From Bacillota bacterium (GTDB lineage: Bacteria; Bacillota_A; Clostridia; DSM-8532), in the NCBI GenBank assembly GCA_023424865.1, contig JAFADM010000211.1:1-13368 (forward strand): 13,368 nt of DNA, read 5' to 3'. The translations under genes were made by a program, and so were the position numbers. The notes beneath the pieces were generated by a model. It was not told the DNA's origin. It did no database searches and saw only the letters and a list, made by a program, of their open reading frames with translations. Shown here in pieces: positions 7,193 through 13,368 of this stretch (positions are counted from its first letter, which is position 1; each line of letters opens with the position of its first letter).

Positions 7193-7234
7193 CAACAAGC
7201 AAAGGCTTTGCTGCTTTTTGCTTGTTGCTTTATT
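7193..7234 (+). terminator. Possible terminator after the hydrolase gene
   Basis: Perfect 11-bp arms CAACAAGCAAA (7193-7203) and TTTGCTTGTTG (7217-7227) enclose a 13-nt loop and are followed by a weak T-rich stretch (CTTTATT). It lies about 60 bp after the hydrolase stop. The rest of the 254-bp gap holds the next gene's promoter and operators and no credible ORF. Confidence 0.5.
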
Positions 7235-7300
7235 GATAGCCCTTTGCATAGCAAATGTGGCTAAAGGAGAGGGATTCGATGCCCCGAGCTTTTTGATTTG

Positions 7301-7317
7301 TTGACCTGTCAGGTAAA
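7301..7317. promoter_or_regulatory. Candidate TetR operator A, over the -35 box
   Basis: TTGACCT-N3-AGGTAAA is an imperfect copy of the perfect element at 7334-7350; its core ACCTG-T-CAGGT is an exact inverted repeat. It coincides with the -35 TTGACC of the promoter for the third tetR gene. The two copies are centred 33 bp apart, about three helical turns. Confidence 0.65.
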
Positions 7318-7329
7318 ATGAAATATAAT
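7301..7329 (+). promoter_or_regulatory. Near-consensus sigma-A promoter of the third tetR gene
   Basis: TTGACC (7301-7306) and TATAAT (7324-7329) are separated by exactly 17 bp. The operator-like copies overlap its -35 box and its transcription start, so it should be strong but tightly repressible. Confidence 0.8.
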
Positions 7330-7333
7330 AACA

Positions 7334-7350
7334 TTGACCTAAAAGGTCAA
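7334..7350. promoter_or_regulatory. Candidate TetR operator B, at the transcription start
   Basis: Perfect 17-bp inverted repeat TTGACCT-AAA-AGGTCAA. It starts 5 bp after the -10 box and so covers the expected +1. The half-site is repeated in operator A. Confidence 0.75.
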
Positions 7351-7385
7351 GAAACTTTTTTCAGATTGCTAAGGGGTATAATGAC

Positions 7386-8009
7386 ATGCACATAAAATTA
7401 TTGGAGCTTGATCCTAAAAGACGTGACGCTGTTTTAAATGCGGCCTTAAAAGAGTTTGCGGTGAAGGGATTTGACGATGCGTCAACAAATATTATTGCAA
7501 AGGAAGCCGGGATTTCTAAAGCGTTGATGTTCCATTATGTTAATAATAAAAAGGATCTTTTTCTGTTTACCTACAACTATTTTGCGGATCTTATGGACAA
7601 AGAATATTTTGCGCTATTGAATTTCAGTGAAAAAGATATTTTTAATCGACTGCGCCAATCCTATCTTCTTCAGATCGGATTAATAAAAAGATATCCCTGG
7701 ATTTTTGAGTTCAATAAGCTTTCCGCTGCCACCCATTCTGATGAAATTAATAAAGCGCTTGAGGCGAGGACTCATAATAAACAAATATCATGTTTTCATC
7801 ATTTATTCGACGAGATTGATGAATCCAGCTTCAGAGAAGGGCTCGAAATTGAAAAATCCAAACAAATTCTGCTTTGGGCAAATATAGGTTTTACTAACCA
7901 AATACTTGACGATATACGTCATTCCAATGCCTGGGAGCTGGACTATGAGAGTATCCTGGAAAAACTTAACGGATATATTGAAGAACTGAGAAAAATCTTC
8001 TATAAATAA
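7386..8009 (+). CDS. TetR/AcrR-family regulator, probably autorepressing
   Basis: A 207-residue TetR-type regulator. The DNA-binding domain covers about residues 10-58 (VLNAALKEFAVKGFDDASTN, then IIAKEAGISKALMFHYVNNK, with the recognition helix around 44-52). The C-terminal helical domain shows a Trp-containing IKRYPWIFEF segment; its ligand is unknown. AAGGGGT (7371-7377) precedes the ATG; an ATG at 7381 in another frame stops after a few codons. A strong promoter with two TTGACCT-N3-AGGTCAA-like sites lies immediately upstream. The M23-type gene follows after 93 bp in the same direction and may be part of its regulon, but no copy of the operator is seen in that gap. Confidence 0.92.
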   Translation: MHIKLLELDPKRRDAVLNAALKEFAVKGFDDASTNIIAKEAGISKALMFHYVNNKKDLFLFTYNYFADLMDKEYFALLNFSEKDIFNRLRQSYLLQIGLIKRYPWIFEFNKLSAATHSDEINKALEARTHNKQISCFHHLFDEIDESSFREGLEIEKSKQILLWANIGFTNQILDDIRHSNAWELDYESILEKLNGYIEELRKIFYK

Positions 8010-8102
8010 TGAAATAAAGAGATGACGTAATGGACTTACCCCATGGACAAAAAACCTTGATTTTGCAGCTAATATAATATCCTAAGCATTGAGGAGGCCA
8101 AA

Positions 8103-8816
8103 ATGGAAGAAACACTGAAACCGGTAATCATTGCTTTTCCTCTCAGGGGCGAGTGGATAGCTCCCAATACCCCGGGGAAAAAGATTCCAAGCCACGGAAC
8201 CAACCATTTAGGCGAGCGTTATGCTTACGACTTTTTACAGGTTGACTGGGATAGAAGGGGTTGGCCTTTTTATCGTGTTCATTGGTTACATTATCTCCTT
8301 TTTGGTGTTCCTTTAAATAAGTGTTATTGCTGGGGGCAAGATGTCCATGCACCTTGCGACGGAGTGATTGTTGAAGTCAGGGATGGTCATAAGGAAAGAC
8401 CCAGGGCGCATTTAATTTCTGATTATTTAACCGCTTTAAAGAATGCCTTTGCCTTTAATTCAGGAAAGTATACTATACAAGCCATTTCTGGCAACTCGAT
8501 CATCATGAAATGCGGCAATACGGTTTATGCAGGCTTAGCCCACCTTCAAACAGGCTCAATTAAGGTTTCGGCTGGTCAAAGCGTAAAGAAAGGTGATGTT
8601 TTAGCCAAAGTGGGACATTCCGGCAACTCATTTGCTCCACACTTGCATTTTCAGCTTATGGACAGCAGTGACGCGGCTTCATCAAATGGCATCCCCTGTG
8701 CTTTTGAGCATTACGATTTATTTCAAAACGGCAGATGGAAAAAAGTCTGCAACGGCATTCCCTCCGATAAGGACAGAATACGATTTGTAAAAGACAGCGA
8801 TACCTATGGGATCTAA
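8103..8816 (+). CDS. M23 (LytM-type) metallopeptidase-like protein without signal peptide
   Basis: A 237-residue protein with a LytM/peptidase M23 domain, a zinc fold that in other members cuts peptidoglycan cross-links. Likely zinc ligands are His35 and Asp43 (in SHGTNHLGERYAYDF) and His182 of the HLH motif. Catalytic histidines would be His147 (AHLQTG) and His180. The fold's glycine-rich hairpins are visible: DVHAPCDGVIVEV, VSAGQSVKKGDVLAKVGHSG and FAPHLHFQL. The first metal motif has seven residues between His and Asp, longer than the canonical HxxxD. The N-terminus has no signal peptide or lipobox; a hydrophobic HWLHYLLFGV segment near 59-69 is too short to call a membrane helix. GAGGAGG precedes the ATG. 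TATAAT at 8073-8078 may be its own -10, but no matching -35 is seen. Confidence 0.82.
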   Translation: MEETLKPVIIAFPLRGEWIAPNTPGKKIPSHGTNHLGERYAYDFLQVDWDRRGWPFYRVHWLHYLLFGVPLNKCYCWGQDVHAPCDGVIVEVRDGHKERPRAHLISDYLTALKNAFAFNSGKYTIQAISGNSIIMKCGNTVYAGLAHLQTGSIKVSAGQSVKKGDVLAKVGHSGNSFAPHLHFQLMDSSDAASSNGIPCAFEHYDLFQNGRWKKVCNGIPSDKDRIRFVKDSDTYGI

Positions 8817-9034
8817 CGGTATAGAGCCATGCCTAAGATAATTCTACTGCCGGTTGCAAATTTTGTTATGCCTTTTTACAGGCTGCTCTTCCCCCCCTCT
8901 ATCTCGTTGCAACCAGCTCTTGATTGATTCTTATGGACCTAAATGATATGTTTTTAGTAGACGGTGCACACGTTATAAAAACCAATCCACTTTATTAAGT
9001 CCGAAAGGTACACCCATTAAAGGAGAATAAAACC
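8817..9034. other. Intergenic stretch with a distant inverted repeat
   Basis: 218 bp without a credible ORF. GGTTGCAA (8852-8859) and TTGCAACC (8907-8914) form perfect 8-bp arms 47 nt apart, with no T run after them. A TATAAA at 8974-8979 could be a -10 box for the next gene but lacks a recognisable -35. An AAAGGAG ribosome binding site at about 9018-9024 serves the next gene. Confidence 0.4.
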
Positions 9035-10114
<1,080 letters not shown>

Positions 10115-10133
10115 CAAATCTGCCGTTTAGCCC

Positions 10134-10172
10134 AGTGAGGCAGGCCAAACACTTTAATTGGCCTGCCTCACT
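10134..10172. terminator. Large perfect inverted repeat between convergent genes
   Basis: A perfect 15-bp stem (10134-10148 with 10158-10172) rich in GC closes a 9-nt loop, followed on the plus strand by ATTTGTCT, a weak T tract. It lies 20 bp after the HTH/poly-Asp gene and about 100 bp from the end of the minus-strand importer operon. It probably terminates the plus-strand gene and may also act against the convergent transcript. Confidence 0.7.
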
Positions 10173-10269
10173 ATTTGTCTATGAATAGTCCATCACCGCT
10201 GGAGCTTCCTTGCTTCAAATAAAATTTTTCCAGTTTTATTAATTTATTACTCTTTATTATTTTTCAGAA

Positions 10270-11154
10270 TCAACCCTTCAGTGCGCCAATCATGATGCCC
10301 TTGACAAAGTATTTTTGAACCGAGGGGTAAATTAAAAGGATGGGTACCGTTGCCACAAGAATGGTAGCGTACTTTATACTCTCACCTATGGCTTCTCTGT
10401 CCTGGCCACCCGCGTCTATCATCATACTGTCGGTACTGCTCAAGACAAGAATTTCCCTTAATATAAGCTGCAGCGGATAAAGGCTTCGCTCTCTCAAAAA
10501 GATCATGGCGTCAAACCATGCGTTCCAGTGATGTACTCCGTAGAATAGCACCATTACGGCCATGGAGGGCAGGGATACAGGTATTACAATTCGGAACAGG
10601 ATGACAAAATCATTGGCTCCGTCAATCCTGGCCGATTCCTCAAGGCTGTCGGGAACAGACATGAAGGCTGTTCTTAATACAATAAGATTCCATGTCATGA
10701 TAGCCGTGGGCAAAATAAGAGCCAGCAGGCTGTTTTTCAAATTCAGGGTATTGTTTACCAGAAGATACCTGGGGATCATTCCTCCATGAAAATACATGGT
10801 AAAAATAATAGCCAGCATCAGCGGTTTTTTTAGGGCAAAGTTTTTCCTGGATAAAATATAGGCTCCCAGGGATGTCATGAGAATATTGAGGGCCGTACCA
10901 CCGATAAGTACAACCAGGGTATTTCGGTATCCCGTAAGAATGTTGGGATTGTTCAGAACCATTTTATAGGCCGAAAGGCTGAAGCCCTTGGGCAGAATCA
11001 TAAATCCCGTATGGCCGATAAGCTGCTTAGATTCGCTTAAAGAAGCTGCCGTTACATAGAGAAAGGGATACAGTGTTATAACAATCATGATAAGCATAAA
11101 GAAAATATTTATGGTATCAAAGGTTTTTTCTCCGGGGCTTTTTCGTATGCTCAT
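10270..11154 (-). CDS. CUT1-type ABC importer permease, LplC/YtcP-like
   Basis: A 294-residue inner-membrane permease, the last gene of the importer operon in the window. It has an N-terminal hydrophobic segment (about 15-37, ITLYPFLYVTAASLSES following) and further membrane segments across the protein. The cytoplasmic EAA loop, which docks the ATPase, reads ESARIDGAND from Glu173 to about 182. The length and motifs fit the YtcP/LplC group of carbohydrate or oligosaccharide importers. AAGGAAGG precedes the ATG. It starts 84 bp after the partner permease gene. The substrate cannot be deduced. Confidence 0.92.
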   Translation of the reverse strand: MSIRKSPGEKTFDTINIFFMLIMIVITLYPFLYVTAASLSESKQLIGHTGFMILPKGFSLSAYKMVLNNPNILTGYRNTLVVLIGGTALNILMTSLGAYILSRKNFALKKPLMLAIIFTMYFHGGMIPRYLLVNNTLNLKNSLLALILPTAIMTWNLIVLRTAFMSVPDSLEESARIDGANDFVILFRIVIPVSLPSMAVMVLFYGVHHWNAWFDAMIFLRERSLYPLQLILREILVLSSTDSMMIDAGGQDREAIGESIKYATILVATVPILLIYPSVQKYFVKGIMIGALKG

Positions 11155-11238
11155 ATCCGTTCCTTCCTTTCCTTAAGGCGTTTTACTGCCTCCAAATCCG
11201 ACTCCTGCTTTGTCACATCGCGATAGGACATGCCCCGT

Positions 11239-12207
11239 TTACCAGAGACTGGTTTCGCTGACCTTTTTACTTATCTGATTGGCAGCAATTAATAGAGCAA
11301 AATTGATAACTGAATTAAAGAGTCCCACTGCCGCCGTAAAGCTGAACTGGAAGCTTTCTCCCAGACCCTTCCGATAGACATAGCTGGATATGACATCTGC
11401 TGTTTCATAGGTATTGGGGTTGTAAAGAAGGATAATCTTTTCAAAGCCCACACTCATCATCTGACCCAGCCTTAAAATAAACAGGATAATTACAGTAGGC
11501 ATGATGCCGGGAAGCGTGATATTGATAAGCTGGCGGAAACGGCCTGCGCCGTCTATTCTTGCAGCCTCATACTGTTCCATGTCGATACCGCTTAAGGCTG
11601 AGAGATAGATAATGGTTCCCCACCCTACCTCCTGCCATATGCCCGACAGGACATAGATGGCCCGGAAATACTGGGGCTGTCCCAAAAGGTTGGTACGTTC
11701 ACCGCCCAGAAGTACAAAAAGATCCGTTATAAAGCCATCCCTGGAGACAAAGTCGTAAATCATACCGCAAATGACCACGGTGGAAACAAAATGCGGAAGG
11801 TAGGTAATGGTCTGCACAGCTCTTTTAAACCGCTGGTTTCTTAATTCGTTAAGAAGCAGGGCAAAAATAATGGGGGCCGGAAAACCCAGAACCAGCTGGT
11901 ATAAGCTTATAACCAGCGTATTTCTAAGCGTTCGTTCAAAATAGAAGCTCTCGAAGAATTCCTTGAAGTATTTAAAGCCTACCCAGGGGCTGTCCCATAT
12001 TCCCTTTACAATATCAAACTGCTTAAAGGCAATGGTGGCACCGTACATGGGCCCGTACTGGAATATTATATAATAGGCGATAACCGGTATGGCCATAAGG
12101 TATAAGTACTTGTTAAGCTTAAGTTCTCGGGCCAGCTTATAGCCAAGCCCGCTTTTGGCAAGCCCGCCGGAAAGCGCCGTCGGAGTGTCAGCCTGTAATT
12201 GTCTCAT
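11239..12207 (-). CDS. CUT1-type ABC importer permease, LplB-like
   Basis: A 322-residue inner-membrane permease, partner of the LplC-like protein. The N-terminal ~30 residues are cytoplasmic, followed by a membrane segment (YLYLMAIPVIAYYIIFQYGP) and the family hallmark MYGATIAFKQFDIVKGIWDSPWVG. The EAA loop is EAARIDGAGR beginning at Glu214, and a family motif ETADVISSYVYRKGL lies near the C-terminus. AAGGAGAG precedes the ATG. It follows the solute-binding-protein gene after 103 bp, a gap that contains a GC-rich hairpin. Confidence 0.93.
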   Translation of the reverse strand: MRQLQADTPTALSGGLAKSGLGYKLARELKLNKYLYLMAIPVIAYYIIFQYGPMYGATIAFKQFDIVKGIWDSPWVGFKYFKEFFESFYFERTLRNTLVISLYQLVLGFPAPIIFALLLNELRNQRFKRAVQTITYLPHFVSTVVICGMIYDFVSRDGFITDLFVLLGGERTNLLGQPQYFRAIYVLSGIWQEVGWGTIIYLSALSGIDMEQYEAARIDGAGRFRQLINITLPGIMPTVIILFILRLGQMMSVGFEKIILLYNPNTYETADVISSYVYRKGLGESFQFSFTAAVGLFNSVINFALLIAANQISKKVSETSLW

Positions 12208-12241
12208 ATGCTCTCTCCTTGTCAGGAATTATGGGTTTAGG

Positions 12242-12272
12242 CGGCCGGAGAAAAGCCTCTTTCCTCCGGCCG
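12242..12272. other. Intercistronic GC-rich hairpin downstream of the binding-protein gene
   Basis: Perfect 9-bp arms CGGCCGGAG (12242-12250) and CTCCGGCCG (12264-12272) form a strong stem, extendable by A-T pairs inside the loop after one mismatch. On the transcribed minus strand no T run follows, so it is unlikely to be a full terminator. The position, after the solute-binding protein and before the permeases, fits an mRNA-stabilising or partial-attenuation hairpin that gives more binding protein than permease. Confidence 0.65.
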
Positions 12273-12274
12273 GA

Positions 12275-12298
12275 TAAAGGGTTTAAATAAAGGGTTTA
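12275..12298. repeat. Short direct repeat in the binding-protein 3' flank
   Basis: TAAAGGGTTTA occurs at 12275-12285 and again at 12288-12298. It lies between the hairpin and the stop of the solute-binding-protein gene. No function is assigned; it may be a simple tandem duplication. Confidence 0.5.
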
Positions 12299-12310
12299 TT
12301 TTACTTTTAA

Positions 12311-13368
12311 TTAACGCTGATTATAGCGATCCAGTGCAGCCTGCCGAAGCTCAATAGCCCTGCTAAGATTCATCTTTTCAAGCTGAGCCAGATACGCATC
12401 GAAATTATCCAGGGATTCGGTGCCCATAACAAATTTTACGAACATTTCCTTCTGGTAGGCGTCAATGGTGGTAATGATGGTGGAGGCCTCATCGGTTTCA
12501 GCCTGAGTGGCCGTAACCGGCGGCAGCAGCACGTTCAGGGAATTGTCGGAAACCTTGGACCAAAGCTCAAAGGCGGCCTTTTGCTGGGGGAGAGCAAAAT
12601 ACTGCTCATGATACCTGGAATCGATGTGGCCGGGAGAAGGCGTGGAGCCCCTGGTGTATTTCCCCAGAGCGTTGCTGATGGAAAGGCCGTCAGGATTGTT
12701 GGTGATAAGCTCCGAGTATTTGGGGAAGTCACCCTCCCAGTTAAAGGTAAGGCCTTCAATACCAAAGTTCTTTAAGATATTGCCTTCTTCCGTGAAGAAG
12801 TAGTTGGCCCACCGGGCAGATTCCTCAGGGTGCTTGTTGACAGTGGTTATGGCCAGCTGATTACTGGTTCTTACCTCCCAGGCTCTCTGTGTAAACTGGG
12901 GCTCGTCACCCTTGTTCAGCACAGGGAACTGGAGAGCTACGAGGTCAAACTTGGGATCCTGATCCTTCATAGCATTGAGATAGTAGCCCATGGTACCGCC
13001 AATACCTCCGCTGGCAAGCACACCGGACTGGCCTCCAACAATTTTGGCTTCCACGGCTTTTGCATTATTGGACGCAAAATCAGGGTCAAGCAGTCCTTTT
13101 TCATACCAGCTCCTAAGCAGTGCCAGGGCGTCCTTATAGACAGGCTCTGCCGGTCCATAAGCCACTTTCCCATCCTTTAGATAAAAGTTCCGGCTAATGC
13201 CGAAGGCTCCGATAATGTTCGTCGCAGTGTCGAACTCATTGGACGTACCGGTAAGGGGAGCAATAGCGCCCTTCTTTTCTTTAAACTGGGTAAGCATTTC
13301 CGTCCATTCGTCAAGGGTTTCCGGTGCGGAAAGGCCAAGCTCCGTCAGCCAATCCTGGCGGGCAAAGG
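12311..13368 (-). CDS. Extracellular solute-binding protein of the importer (5' end missing)
   Basis: The first gene of the importer operon, cut by the right edge of the window. The visible 351 residues are the middle and C-terminal parts of a YtcQ/LipO-type binding lipoprotein that would capture an oligosaccharide or related solute outside the cell. The frame stays open upstream of the Met at 13297 to the window edge. It reads QDWLTELGLSAPETLDEWTE, the usual R/K-D-W-L-x-x-L-G-L-x-x-P-x-T-x-D-E-W motif of the family, so that Met is internal and not the start. Family features further on include NKHPEESARWANYFFTEEGN and the C-terminal LEKMNLSRAIELRQAALDRYNQR. The signal peptide and lipobox lie outside the window. 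Confidence 0.92.
   Translation of the reverse strand, partial: FARQDWLTELGLSAPETLDEWTEMLTQFKEKKGAIAPLTGTSNEFDTATNIIGAFGISRNFYLKDGKVAYGPAEPVYKDALALLRSWYEKGLLDPDFASNNAKAVEAKIVGGQSGVLASGGIGGTMGYYLNAMKDQDPKFDLVALQFPVLNKGDEPQFTQRAWEVRTSNQLAITTVNKHPEESARWANYFFTEEGNILKNFGIEGLTFNWEGDFPKYSELITNNPDGLSISNALGKYTRGSTPSPGHIDSRYHEQYFALPQQKAAFELWSKVSDNSLNVLLPPVTATQAETDEASTIITTIDAYQKEMFVKFVMGTESLDNFDAYLAQLEKMNLSRAIELRQAALDRYNQR

Noticed and set aside
7319..7326. TGAAATAT near the third tetR promoter as another site for the second TetR protein
   Set aside because: Only the left half is present; no ATATTTCA lies at the required distance, and such AT-rich half-sites occur by chance.
10218..10240. AT-only inverted repeat AATAAAA/TTTTATT after the importer operon as its terminator
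   Set aside because: The 7-bp A-T stem is weak and no T run follows on the minus strand, so it is not reported as a terminator.
13295..13297. Met at 13297 as start of the solute-binding protein
   Set aside because: The frame remains open to the window edge and encodes the family's conserved D-W-L and D-E-W segment, so this Met is internal and the gene is cut by the window.

Overview
The window looks like chromosomal DNA of a low-to-moderate GC Firmicute, most likely a Clostridia member. The grounds are strong AGGAGG-type ribosome binding sites, sigma-A-type promoters with consensus TATAAT boxes, a membrane pyrophosphatase gene, three TetR-type regulators and a carbohydrate/oligosaccharide-type ABC importer of the LplB/YtcQ class. 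The species cannot be named from the sequence alone.

Layout. (1) 18-2239: monocistronic hppA, a membrane proton-pumping pyrophosphatase, with its own promoter and a strong terminator. Its sequence carries the K+-independent signature. (2) 2264-4681: a self-regulated drug-efflux-like unit of a TetR repressor, an ABC ATPase and an ABC-2 permease (DrrAB-like). An almost identical palindrome lies in front of both the repressor gene and the ATPase gene. (3) 4696-7131: a divergent unit. Leftward are a second TetR gene and a pentapeptide-repeat protein; rightward is an alpha/beta hydrolase. The 147-bp divergent gap holds two 26-bp inverted repeats of identical geometry. (4) 7301-8816: a third TetR gene whose near-consensus promoter is flanked by two copies of a TTGACCT-N3-AGGTCAA operator, followed by an M23-type metallopeptidase without a visible signal peptide. 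(5) 9035-10114: an unusual protein made of an XRE helix-turn-helix domain, six tandem ~29-residue 'LAPF' helical repeats and an Asp-rich tail with 31 consecutive Asp. A large perfect inverted repeat follows it. (6) 10270-13368, minus strand: a CUT1-type ABC importer operon in the order solute-binding protein (5' end off the window), LplB-type permease, LplC/YtcP-type permease. No ATPase gene is in the window, and a GC-rich hairpin sits just after the binding-protein gene.

How the genes work together. The three TetR genes each sit beside a different inverted repeat placed over their own promoter, so the middle of the window reads as three independently inducible units: efflux, hydrolase plus pentapeptide protein, and regulator plus M23 protein. 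The importer would take up a glycan-derived solute and probably borrows a shared ATPase encoded elsewhere. The least explained gene is the HTH/LAPF-repeat/poly-Asp protein, which is the best candidate for something undescribed. No RNA genes, CRISPR arrays, insertion sequences or attachment sites were seen.
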